Of a stretch of DNA of 64,000 nt, positions 37,823-47,500 are shown one piece after another (positions within the stretch are counted from its first letter, which is position 1; each line of letters begins with the position of its first letter). The position numbers and the translations under genes are program-made. This DNA is from Tilletia caries (lineage: Eukaryota > Basidiomycota > Exobasidiomycetes > Tilletiales > Tilletiaceae). Location of the stretch: positions 310,001 through 374,000 of the forward strand of contig JALUTQ010000026.1 in NCBI GenBank assembly GCA_032718865.1, given 5' to 3'. A model generated the notes under the pieces. That model made no database searches. It was given only the letters and a program-made list of their open reading frames with translations, and was not told the origin of the DNA.

Positions 37823-40800
37823 ATGGACCGTCGTCCACACTTCTTCCACATGCGAAAAAAAACGACGGTCGATCCGCAGGCCAAGCCCCTTCGCCATGCC
37901 ATCAAACGCGAGGGCTCTATCGTCAACTTGAAGCCCTCTGCGGCGACAGGGAGCGGCCAAGGCTATCGGAAACATGTCCCACTCACTCTTTCTCTACGCA
38001 TAAATGACACAACCACATTTCCGCTTTCTTCCTTGCTTGATACGGGTGCCGCCCTCTCAATTATCGACGAGCATCTGTTGCAGACGTTGGGAGGGGAAGC
38101 GCAGGGAGAGGGGATGTGGGTACACGGCATCGGCAACATTCGAACGAAGGGATGGGTCTCACTCACGATCTTCGTCGAATCAACGGACGCTCAAGGTCGA
38201 ACCGTCCATCTCGAGTCACAACAGGACTTCCATGTCCTTCCCCTCTTTTCCCCGGGCCTCTGTCTTGGGCTTGATTTTATTACCGCCCATGATGTTCGCC
38301 TTGCGCCTGCTCGACAAACGGCCGCCATTGACGGGTACGCCTTCCCCGTCCGCGAACACATCTCGGGACCCCACACCGCCGACGCTGCGTTACACACCGC
38401 CGTCGACACCGAAATTCCGGCCGGTCGTTACGTGTGGGTGCCTGTTGATGCTTCGTGTCTGGCCCCCGGTGTCGATTACACCGTCCATCCTCGGCTTTCT
38501 GTTGATGAAGATCAGGGGACTCAGCTGGCGGGGCCGACAGCGTTGATCCAACACAGCGCTCGGGCTCATGTTCTGGTGGGGAATTATGGCCCGGTGTCGT
38601 GCTTAGTGGGACGGGGAACCATCGTGGCCGATGCCATTGCTGCGCGTCTTGGGGACGTCGCCAGTTCTTCCTCGGAGTGTTTCGCCGTTGGCACGCCGGA
38701 GACTGGCTCTGACGCCGATGCGACGTGGCTGAGGAGGGACGTGGATGCAGCGACGCCGGTAAACCCTTTCGAAGGTACGGATGACGGAACGTCCGATTTG
38801 ACTCGTCAGGCGGTGACGACTATGGTCGATGACCAGTTCCGCGTCGGAGTTACCGACGGCGGTGGCGCTCCGCAGGAGATCGTCGACGTGCTGCGTGCGC
38901 ATCGGGACGCGTTTGCTCTGGATGGCCGTCCGGGTCGCGTCGTCGGTCAGGAGATGCCGATCGACTTGAAGCCTGATGCCGACGTCCGTCCGGTTCCTCC
39001 TCGACGCGCTAGCCCTGAGAAGCGTCGGGCAATGGACGCCGCCATTGATCAGTTGTTGGATTGGGACATAATCGAGCCCTCTTCCAGCCCTGTGTCGTTT
39101 CCGGTGCTGATGGTGAAGCAGTACGACAAATGGCGTTTTTGTGTCGACTACAGGCATCTGAACACTGCTACCGTGTCGGATCGATACCCTTTGCCAACGA
39201 TTGACTCGATTTTCAACACCCTCTTGGGCAAGCGCATCTTCAGCTCGCTTGATGCCATTCGTGGCTATCACCAGATGCCTGTCCGGGAGGGGGACCGGTG
39301 GAAAACGGCGTTCACCTGTCATCGCGGTTTGTACCAATACAAAACCGTACCCTTTGGCCTCAAGAACGCTCCAGCTGTGTTCCAACGCCTTATGGACAGG
39401 ATTTTGGGCGGTCTTCGCTGGCGACACGCCGTCGTGTACATTGACGACGTGGTGATCGCGTCGCACACGATGGCGGAGCATGATGCTGCGTTGGATGCCT
39501 TGCTGCGTAATGCCACCTCGGCCGGCCTCCGCTTCAGTCCCGCCAAGTGTACCTTCGCCGTACCGTCCTTGGTGTTGTTGGGGAGGAAGGTGTCGGGCGC
39601 CGGCGTCGCCGTCTGGGAGGACCGTGCCAAAGCCGTCCGTGATCTTCCGCGTCCCTCCACTCTCCGAGAGCTCTATCATGCTCTCGGTCTGTTCGGGTAC
39701 TACCGTGCGTTTGTTCCTCGGTTCGCCGACTTGGCCGACCCCCTCTCCAAGTTGACCAGGGGTTGGCGATACGAGGCCGCTGTTGATGGACGCTATCGGT
39801 TGGTGAATACCGACGGGCACCCTGCGTCGGCCGACAAAGTGTTGGTGCCCTGGGCCGAGGAGCAGCAGCAGAGTTTTGACGCGCTCAAGGCGGCGATCGC
39901 GAGTCCGCCCACCTTGGCGCATCCCGATCCAAGCCGGCCGTACGTGTTGTATGTCGACGCCTGTAAGGATGCTTTTGCTGCCATCCTACACCAGGTGTTT
40001 CCGACTACCGCGTCAACCCCCGCTGCCAGCAGCGACACCATTGCCGCGTTCCCCGTTTCTGTCCATCTGCTGCCTCCGCGCGTTGCCAAAGAACGGTGGA
40101 TTGCGTGGATACGGATGGATCGGCACTTCGCTGGCATCTATCGACGGTTGTCGGAGACTGCGGACGGTGCGGACGACGAATGGACTCTGACGGATGGTCT
40201 TCTGGTCCGTCGCGTCGATGGCAAGCTGGCGCTGCCCGAGGGTGCGATTGCTGAGGTGTTTCGACAGGTGCATGATCACCGCGGCCATTTCGGGTTCTTG
40301 CGGACCTACTTAGCCGTGTCGCGCGATTTCTGGCGCCCTCAGCTCTCGTTGGCCGTCCGCGCGTGGATAAAGCATTGTCCGTCGTGTCTTCGGACCAAGC
40401 GCGTTCCAAAGACCGGTTCTCTTGACGTCGATCAGGACCCGCAGTTCCCATTTTCAACCATCAGCCTGGACATCCTGTATGGTTTTCCGCGCACCCGTTC
40501 CGGGAACGATGCCGTCGTCGCGATCCATGACGTTTTCTCTCGGATGATCATCCTCGAGCCCTGTTCCGCATCCATCACTGCGGAAGGCGTAGCGGCGGTC
40601 GTGAGCGAACGGGTCCTCCGGTACGGGTGGAGTCCTCGTCGGATTGTGACCGACTCCGAATCTCGTGTCTCTGGCGCGGTGATGCAGGTGTTGGCTCGTT
40701 CCCTTCGTGCTGAGCTCACTCCGTCCCCGCCGCATCATCAGCAGGCGAACTCTGTCGAGCGGGCAATCCAAACCGCGCAGATGGTACTGCAGACGATGAG

Positions 40801-41122
40801 CTCGGAGGGACGCGCGCACTGGGATCGACGACTGGTGCCCACGGTAGAGTTGGCGATGAACTCCACTCCGTCTTCGGTGTCTGGTTTCCGGCCCTTGGAC
40901 CTCGTGTTCGTCAGCCACCCGGATGTGTGCCATGCCGTCTTTGACGACGACGACCACCTGGGCGTGTCTTCCTTTGCCGAGCGGTTAGCTGCAGCGGAGG
41001 AACGCTTGGTGATGCCCGCTTGGCGATCGCACGGGCTCGCGCGGAACAGCAACGGCGCTATGGTCGACGTCGTGCCGCTCCCGTGGAGATGGTCGTTGGC
41101 GACGAAGTCTTCGTTCGCCTGA
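37823..41122 (+). CDS. pol of the gypsy element (protease, RT, partial RNase H, integrase)
   Basis: 1099 codons from the first ATG; the frame is open upstream to about 37706. Domains in order: aspartic protease (LLDTGAALSII), reverse transcriptase (WRFCVDYRHLN; YPLPTID; FGLKNAPAVFQRLM; catalytic YIDD), the first strand of RNase H only (YVLYVDACKDAFAAILHQ), then directly the integrase zinc finger (HX4H...CPSCLRTK) and DDE core (SLDILYGF; IVTDSES; NSVERAIQ). The expected remainder of RNase H is absent here and appears after integrase. The integrase C-terminal GPY/F module follows in another frame from about 41010, so a one-base deletion seems to have truncated the protein at 41122. Confidence 0.92.
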   Translation: MDRRPHFFHMRKKTTVDPQAKPLRHAIKREGSIVNLKPSAATGSGQGYRKHVPLTLSLRINDTTTFPLSSLLDTGAALSIIDEHLLQTLGGEAQGEGMWVHGIGNIRTKGWVSLTIFVESTDAQGRTVHLESQQDFHVLPLFSPGLCLGLDFITAHDVRLAPARQTAAIDGYAFPVREHISGPHTADAALHTAVDTEIPAGRYVWVPVDASCLAPGVDYTVHPRLSVDEDQGTQLAGPTALIQHSARAHVLVGNYGPVSCLVGRGTIVADAIAARLGDVASSSSECFAVGTPETGSDADATWLRRDVDAATPVNPFEGTDDGTSDLTRQAVTTMVDDQFRVGVTDGGGAPQEIVDVLRAHRDAFALDGRPGRVVGQEMPIDLKPDADVRPVPPRRASPEKRRAMDAAIDQLLDWDIIEPSSSPVSFPVLMVKQYDKWRFCVDYRHLNTATVSDRYPLPTIDSIFNTLLGKRIFSSLDAIRGYHQMPVREGDRWKTAFTCHRGLYQYKTVPFGLKNAPAVFQRLMDRILGGLRWRHAVVYIDDVVIASHTMAEHDAALDALLRNATSAGLRFSPAKCTFAVPSLVLLGRKVSGAGVAVWEDRAKAVRDLPRPSTLRELYHALGLFGYYRAFVPRFADLADPLSKLTRGWRYEAAVDGRYRLVNTDGHPASADKVLVPWAEEQQQSFDALKAAIASPPTLAHPDPSRPYVLYVDACKDAFAAILHQVFPTTASTPAASSDTIAAFPVSVHLLPPRVAKERWIAWIRMDRHFAGIYRRLSETADGADDEWTLTDGLLVRRVDGKLALPEGAIAEVFRQVHDHRGHFGFLRTYLAVSRDFWRPQLSLAVRAWIKHCPSCLRTKRVPKTGSLDVDQDPQFPFSTISLDILYGFPRTRSGNDAVVAIHDVFSRMIILEPCSASITAEGVAAVVSERVLRYGWSPRRIVTDSESRVSGAVMQVLARSLRAELTPSPPHHQQANSVERAIQTAQMVLQTMSSEGRAHWDRRLVPTVELAMNSTPSSVSGFRPLDLVFVSHPDVCHAVFDDDDHLGVSSFAERLAAAEERLVMPAWRSHGLARNSNGAMVDVVPLPWRWSLATKSSFA

Positions 41123-41685
41123 CGGATCGACCGATCCCGGGACTGCGTGTGGACAAGCTGGATCCACGGAAGGCTGGTCCCTATCGGGTTCAGGAGATCT
41201 TGTCGCCGCACCGTGTTCGTCTTGAGTTGCCGGCGGATGTGGGTGTTGGTGACGAGTTCAGCGTCGAGCAGCTCGATCTCGTTCCTCGTGAGCCCGATCC
41301 CTTCTTTGCCGACCGAGCGGCCTTGCCGGTACCGCCTGTCGATCCTCCTGTCTTGCATGGCGACGCGCCGGTCGACGATGGCGGCGGAAGCGCTGATCTC
41401 GAGGCGCATCCACGTTTGTCGGGGGGGAAGGTGACTCCGTGGCCGAGGTGCCGTCGAACCGTCCCGCGCGCCATCGACAGCTTCCTCCGAATCTTCGAGG
41501 ATTCGACCTCGGCACCGTCCGTTCGTCCTCGTCGTCCGCGCTTGCCGACGCGCTTCGTGGTCCGATTTTTACCTCCAGGACTGTGGACGTGGACGGTGTC
41601 AGCGTTGAGTTGCGGGAGCGGCCGATTGCTTTCCTCTCGCGACTTACCTCTGTGGCCGAGAAGAAGATGGTGGCCTCTGAGCTAG
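41011..41685 (+). pseudogene. Frameshifted integrase C-terminal (GPY/F) module
   Basis: In the frame one base before pol: DARLAIARARAEQQRRYG, GDEVFVRLTDRPI and KLDPRKAGPYRVQEI, the GPY/F signature of Ty3/gypsy integrases, then a Pro/Arg-rich tail. It overlaps the end of the pol frame and has no good ATG at its head. It should be the natural continuation of pol. Confidence 0.8.
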
Positions 41686-41939
41686 AGCTCTGCTGCCTGG
41701 CTTGGGCGTTCGCTCGGTTTGCGCATCTTCTTGAAGGGGCCGAGGTGACTGTCGTGACCGATCACGCTCCGCTCGGCGCGATGCTGCTGTCGACGGCGGA
41801 GATTCCGTACGGACCAACCATCTCTCGGTGTCGGGCCCTGCTTATGCCGCATCTGCCGAACTTGCGCTTTATTCACCGCCCAGGTCATCGACACACAAAC
41901 GCGGATGCGCTCTCCCGACTTCCTTTGCCGCCTTCTTGA
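41600..41939 (+). pseudogene. Displaced C-terminal half of RNase H
   Basis: A third frame encodes RPIAFLSRLTSVAEKKMVASE, a stretch ending SELELCCLAWAF, VTVVTDHAPLGAM and FIHRPGHRHTNADALSRLP, the second half of a Ty3/gypsy RNase H, including the catalytic Glu and Asp positions and the final His/Asp region. It stops at TGA 41937-41939, about 40 bases before the right LTR. It is not linked in frame to the first half at about 39940-39990, from which it is separated by the whole integrase region. Confidence 0.85.
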
Positions 41940-41977
41940 TTTCTGGCCCGGGACGACCAGCTCTTCAACGGTGGGGA

Positions 41978-42365
41978 TGTGCTGGTATCGTGCTCCCTTT
42001 CTCTTTCTCTTTCTCTTTCTCAGTGCTTTCTCTCTCTTTTCCTTTCCGCTCCGTTCCGATCCCGTTCCGTTCCTTTCCGTTCCCTCTTTTGGCTCGATCC
42101 CTTTTCCGCTACCAAATCGTTGCGCAATGGCTCGCTCCTCTCTCACTCGCTCACCTTTCCGACGACTTCCTTTACTCTTTCCCGCCCTTACCAAGCTGGC
42201 CTCGAGTATATAACGACTCATTGTACTTAGTTCTTTCTCGAATTCCACATTCTTCTTCCCATTTTCTTGCTTTTGCATACCTTGAGGACCTCGTCCTAAA
42301 TACTCAGAGGACTTCGTCCTATTTCTTCTCCAATCAACAGGTTAGTCCCTCTTGATTGCGGCACA
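41978..42365 (+). repeat. Right LTR of the gypsy element
   Basis: 388 bp, TG...CA ends, same sequence as the left LTR apart from two length differences in simple-sequence tracts. TATATAA at 42207-42213. Confidence 0.95.
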
Positions 42366-44091
42366 GTCCTTCACACTGTCCCTCTCATCGCGACCTCGAC
42401 TGGAATTTGGAGCCAGAGTCCAGTTGGACAGGAGGTCTCTGCCATCTGTTGCTGCTTGCTGGTGCAAGGAAGAGATGATTCCTTGTTGTTGACTGACACA
42501 AGTATCTTTTTCATCAATTGTTCATTGAGGCCGTGACCCCGGAGTCAGAGAAGCCAATGCATTTCTCCAGTCCAGGTGCAGAGAAGACATGCGCAGCATG
42601 CAGCGAGCGGAAACAGAGGAGCAGTTCGAAGCGGCTCGCAGCGCCTTTACTCTCAGATGGGGCGAGGAACAGCCCCTCATCACGCGCTACTTTGAGAAAG
42701 AATGGCTGAACAAGAGGAGCGCACAGAACTGGGCGAAGTGTTACAGAAAGGTGAGTAGTATCGGACTGCGCACTATCAGCTGGCTGCTGTCTTTGCTTCT
42801 GACGACTGTAATACTTTCCATCATCGACAGCATGCACACTTCGGAATAGATACCAACAACATGGTTGAAGGTTGGCACGGTAATCTGAAAGTGAGCTCCT
42901 GTCGATTGTCGATTGGATCTGAGAGAAGCGAGGAGGAGTAGGCAGCTGATGAGAGCTGGGGCTGACAATGCGCTGACAACTCAATCCCAATTCATTTTTT
43001 GGCCAGGTCAACTACTTGGGCATGATTCGGCTGCAGCGAGTAGACAGCGTCTTGCAGGTGCTAGTGCGGGAGGTTGTGCCAGACTTTTATCGCAGACTGG
43101 TGCAATGTGACCTTGGTATGTTGATATGACCCGTGGGCATTATCGCATTCTGCCTCGCTGACGCCTGTTTAATATTGCTGCCTCTTTCCTTCACACAGGA
43201 ATACAAAAAAAACCGCATCTATGTGGACAAGAGAGAAAGTCTCGTCATAAGGCATACGAGCTCAGCTTTCAGGAGCTTTGTGCCTTGGTAAAGTGTGTGA
43301 ATGGCGAAGCGGTGAGCATACTGCGCCGAGAAAATACAACGTGACACTTCAGATTCATCTCATGGGGCTATTTGTTCTTTTTCTCTATAGTACGAAGTGA
43401 CGAGCTCGGACGGGGTACAGGTACACTTTGTAGACGACAAGCTGTCCCGGTGTTCTTGTCCGTCGTTTCAATCTACCGGACTGGCATGCAAGCACTTGTT
43501 CATGTGCTCCCGCCTCCTGTCCCAGCCAATCGCCCGGTTGGAAAAGCCAGGGGCATCAACCAGCACGAATAACAGCATACCTGGAACGGCGAGGACATCG
43601 GAAGAGGCAGAGGCGGCAGGAGCGGGAGGCGATACTCGTGCGGCTGAAGGATTGGAGCTAGAAGGGGGTCAGCCATCAGAGAGAAAGGGGAGCGGAGGAA
43701 GAAGAAAACAGAACGGGGATTTCGGGGCAAAGTCTAAATGCGCAGAAGGCCGCGGAACTGGAGGCGAAACATCAGCAACAGAAGGAAGACTTGGTTCAAA
43801 CGAGCATCGACGAGGCACTACGACTCATGAAGGCGCTTAATCGCCTACAAGAGCACAACAACTACGCCGGGCTCAGCAGAGCTGCTCTGGAACAGCTAGA
43901 CAACGAAATCAGAGCAGCGCGCCGAACTGCTGAGATGTTCGTACGCAGAGAATTCATTTGACCTTGCTTGTTCGCTGCATGCTTGAACTGCTGTCTTGAG
44001 CTAGAACTTTAGAGTGTGTGACGATGAAGTAGTAATGGTAGAACAAGAGAGAGGACAAGACAAGGAACATGAGGAAGAAAATCGCAAATTA

Positions 44092-44114
44092 CACGTGGCT
44101 CGCAGAGCCACGTG
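44092..44114. repeat. Perfect hairpin next to the right MULE terminus
   Basis: CACGTGGCTC, loop GCA, GAGCCACGTG: 10-bp arms. The right arm overlaps the terminal inverted repeat. The left terminus has only one arm. Confidence 0.8.
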
Positions 44115-44138
44115 GAATTGGGGATGAACGATATAAGG
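44106..44138 (-). repeat. MULE terminal inverted repeat, right
   Basis: Inverted copy of 32551-32583 with one mismatch in 33 bases; followed by GCGG and the right target duplication. Confidence 0.88.
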
Positions 44139-44142
44139 GCGG

Positions 44143-44153
44143 GCCAGATGGTG
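44143..44153 (+). repeat. Target-site duplication, right copy (MULE)
   Basis: GCCAGATGGTG, identical to 32534-32544. Confidence 0.75.
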
Positions 44154-44564
44154 GCGTTCTTTTAAGGTCTCCAAATTTTTGAAAAGCGGCAACCTTTCCA
44201 TATCCACTTCCTGTCCAGAAAGAGCTTTTCGAAGCCACGAAAGGACACCTGCACAACATGAGTCAGTGGAAATCGAGATATGTAACTTGCTGTGAAATTG
44301 CTTTGAATCTGGGAGAAGTAACTTGAGAAGCCATCGACGCTAGACATGCGTTCCCCTGTAGCCCGTCAGATGAAGAAAGGGGGGCGCCTTGAGGACAGAA
44401 GAGGTTTATATGGGTCGCGTCGATTTTCGTCATGTTGATTTTTGATTTTGCGTTCGTTCATTCGGTGCCGCGATGTATCGTTTGTCGATCGTCGTCGTGG
44501 TATGCAGTGGCCGCCTCGATACTGCTGCACCCGTGTGTGTGTGAGAGAGAGAGAGGGTTGACCC
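44154..44564. other. Flank between the MULE and the EDC4-like gene
   Basis: AT-richer than its surroundings. A (TG)n/(AG)n stretch lies at about 44535-44555. No gene seen; it holds the 3' side of the EDC4-like gene. Confidence 0.5.
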
Positions 44565-47500
44565 TCACCTCTGCGCCCAAAGGTAATTCAGGATATGCTC
44601 CTTCGCCCGCGTCTCATCCCACCACCCATCCGGCCCACCCTTCAACCCCTGCACGGCCCTCCAAAGCGCCTCCCGAATCAGCACAACAACCGCATGGTAC
44701 TGCTTCTCGATCCGTGGATCATTCGCCTTCAGCCGCGGGGCGGCGGCTTCGAGCCAGGGCACGGCAAGTGTCACCTCCAGCGCGCCACCCGTGCCTGCTA
44801 GGACGAGGGACACGGGCGGGTTCGGACCCAGTCGGGCGCGCGCATCGAGTGCCATCGCGAGTCGGTGGACCAACGCCAGCAAGACCGGCTGGGAAACTTC
44901 ATCCGCACTTGGGTCGCCCTGATACTCCGGCCCAGCGGGTGGAAGTTCAAAGACGTCCCGAATACCACCGTGGCGTGCATACAGCGTATGAAGCGTATCC
45001 TTCAACGGCGTCGGGTCCTGCTCGATCCCGGGCGCACCCAATGCCTGAATCAACGCACCCTCCACGTCTTCCGGGATCGCACGCTGAGCACTGAAAAGCT
45101 GAGGCTGAGGCTGATGCTGATGCTGGTGCTGGGGCGGCGGCGGCTGCGGGATCGGAGTCGACGACTTACTCGAAGTCCACGGCGCAGGCGGCCCACCAGC
45201 GAAAACGCCAGGCGGCGGGATCGGAGGCGGGCCGGGAGGAGGGAACGAGAACGAGCCCGCACCACTGGGTCCAGGAGGTGGTGGTGGGTGATGCACAAAG
45301 TATTCAGGGCCGGGAGGCGGCGGCGCCTGGCCAAAATCCATCTGACTGTGCGAAGCCGAATGCGGCGGAAGGGGAGGTGGCGAGAGGATCGAAGGAGGAG
45401 GACCACCCCACGAGCGTTGCAGCCCACCGAGCATACCTCCCCACTCATCATGTCCACTCCGTCGAGGCTGCTGCTGTTGTGGCGGCGGCGGCGCAGCGAG
45501 CTGCTGCGGCTGTTGCTGTTGCTTCTGCTGAAGAACCGCCTCCATCGCCGACCGATGTTCCTCAAGCGCACTCTGCAACTTCCCAACCTGCTGCCCAAAG
45601 CTCGTCTCCATCCCCTCCATCTTCCGCTGCTGCAACCCAACAAGCTCCAAAAGCCTCGCGCGCTCCTCAGCATGTTCCGCCTCACGCCGCTCCTCCCGCT
45701 CCGAAAGGCGCAAAAGGACCTTCTCCATCCGCGCATTCGCCGCGTTCAGACCTAGCACCGCAGATCGAAGCTCGACCATCCGGGCACTCATGTCCTTCAC
45801 TAGGCCTTCGGTCTGCACCATTGCGTCCCCCTGCTCAGCTATCACCTCCTTCCGAAGATGGACCATCTCCGACTCGACAGCCTCCAAGAGCCGACGCTCG
45901 ACTCCACCAAACACATCCTCAAACTCCGGCGCGAGCACTTTCGTCACCGTATCCACGGCCGTGCGTCGCACGTCCGGCAAGATGCCCGCCGTGATCGTGC
46001 GAATCAGATGGGCGCTCAGATCCGGGCGGAGCAAGAACCGATGCAGCTCATGCGGCAACGCAGCAAGCACAGCTTCCGGCAACGTGTTGCCCATGTAATC
46101 CTGCACAGCCTGTCGAGTCGACGTCTTCACCTCCGGCAAGACGACCTGCGCAATTTGCTGCTTCAGCAGACTCATCACCGGTCCGAGGTCGACGCTACCT
46201 GGCCCGGCACCAGCGGCAGTACCGTTGTTGCCGTTACTGGCCCCATGAGCCGACCCACTGCCATTGAGCGGCACAGGCACCAACGACTTCCCCGGCCCCG
46301 AGACCGCCGCATTCGCCACATCCTCCTTCTTCACCTGCGAACCCGTCCTCGACCTCGAAGAAGAGCCGCCGGAGCCCGTCGCCTTGCCCATCTCAGCCGC
46401 AGCCACTTTGGCAGCCCGTCCCTTGTTGGCCGGAGAACCGACTCGCTGAGGAGTGGGAGCTGCCAGGACGGTGGCCGGGATCGAAGCCGCTGGCGCCTGA
46501 GGAGTGGCCGGAGTCGAAGTAGCAGATACGGGTGCACCGTTGGAAGACACGTCTTTCTCGGCAGGCGGAGGCGGTGCAGAGGCGACCGCAGACGCCACCA
46601 TAGGCGCAACATCATTCCCAACGACCGGCTTCGCGCTGACAGCCTTGAACCCTGAAGCGTCGAGCGGAGCATCTGCGATAGCTGTTCGCTCAGCATCGCC
46701 TTTCTTGCCAGCAACAGCGTCTTTCGACTCTGCAGCGCCCGACTTCTCCAGGTCCAGCGGAACTGCGTGCGAACCAGCAGCAGGAGCAGGAGCAGCAGCA
46801 GGGGGAGCATCCGAAACGGCCAGAGCCCTGCCCAACTCTTCTGCGATCTTGTTCACCGCCTCAGCCTCAGCCGGAGCCGGAACCACAGCCTCCGTACTCT
46901 CATGCCCATCCGCGCCGTCAACAACGAGCCCCCTTTCGAGCACCCCAACCGGAATCTTGACAATATGCACCCCACCAAGCCAACTAGCCGTCACAGCCAA
47001 CTCCACCTTCTCTCCCCCACCCACACCCTCTCCTTCGGACGCACAGCAAACAGCATCAAGAACAAAGTCCACCATCGGCTCCGGGACCGCACACTCCGTC
47101 CAGCGCAGCCGACCGACGGAGGAGCGGAGGACCTCCTCAGAAGCCCGCATCGCCCATCCGAGAGGGAGCACAAACAGACTCATCCGCTCCGGTTGGGCAA
47201 GGACGAGAGTATGCGTATGTTCCGCATCGAGCGCGAGCAGATTGCCGTTGCCGCCTGTCGAGTTCGTCGTAGAAGCAGCAGCAGCGGGGGCGTCAAACAT
47301 CCACGAAGCGAGGAGTTCAGCTTCATCATGCTTAGAGGAGGACGACGCGGGGAGCCTGATAAGCAGAATGTGGGTGTTGCGGTTGAGACCGATGATCGCG
47401 AGCGGGGCCTCCACGCCCGGCAGGGCCGCGAAGAAGGAGATGGATGTCGACTTGGAAGCCCCCTGGGGAAGATCGACGTGCAGGGTGAGAATCTTCGCGT

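Larger units (their letters stand above)
35634..42365 (+). mobile_element. Ty3/gypsy LTR retrotransposon, recent insertion
   Basis: 6732 bp between identical 5-bp duplications GTCCT (35629-35633, 42366-42370). LTRs of 383 and 388 bp start TGTG and end CACA, and differ only by a 6-nt CTTTCT-type repeat unit and one T. A TGG primer-binding-type start (36017) follows the left LTR, and a short purine tract (GGTGGGGA) precedes the right LTR. The order gag, protease, RT, partial RNase H, integrase marks a Ty3/gypsy element. It lies in an intron of the MULE transposase, in the same orientation. Near-identical LTRs mean a young insertion. Confidence 0.95.
32715..43961 (+). pseudogene. MULE transposase with SWIM finger, interrupted
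   Basis: Exons inferred: 32715-32904, 33021-33181, 33277-33589, 33676-33858 continuing at 34739-34807, 34911-35078, 35244-35455, 42530-42750, 42831-42890, 43007-43115, 43199-43311, 43391 onward. The N-terminal part has Cys/His pairs (SRCGCSGTF; NCPAKIKI; YHWRHEGH) of the zinc-finger type found in MULEs. The catalytic part reads VDSTHNTGKG, MITPSETQ, DVMIDCSETERAAI, LCLWHLLRAW and NNMVEGWHGNLK. The C-terminal SWIM finger is CSCPSFQSTGLACKH. An hAT-like insertion splits the fourth exon and brings an immediate stop; a gypsy element sits in the intron 35456-42529. Two further single-base frame conflicts (in 33277-33589 and near 34940), and probably one near the C-terminus (43740), argue for decay or mis-called introns. 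A coiled-coil-like tail ends at the TGA at 43961. Confidence 0.75.
32545..44142 (+). mobile_element. Mutator-like DNA transposon (MULE) with nested insertions
   Basis: Bounded by an 11-bp direct repeat (GCCAGATGGTG) and by imperfect terminal inverted repeats, whose inner 33 bases (32551-32583 versus 44106-44138) differ at one position. It encodes a multi-exon transposase with MULE catalytic and SWIM zinc-finger regions. The element spans about 11.6 kb as seen. Removing the gypsy insertion (6732 bp plus the 5-bp duplication) and the hAT-like insertion (872 bp plus 8 bp) leaves about 4.0 kb, a normal size for a fungal MULE. It landed between the esterase promoter and the 3' end of the EDC4-like gene. 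Confidence 0.85.

Noticed and set aside
38603..39922. 439-codon open frame antisense to pol
   Set aside because: Mirror of the strongly conserved RT-coding strand; codon constraint on the sense strand keeps it open. No family similarity.
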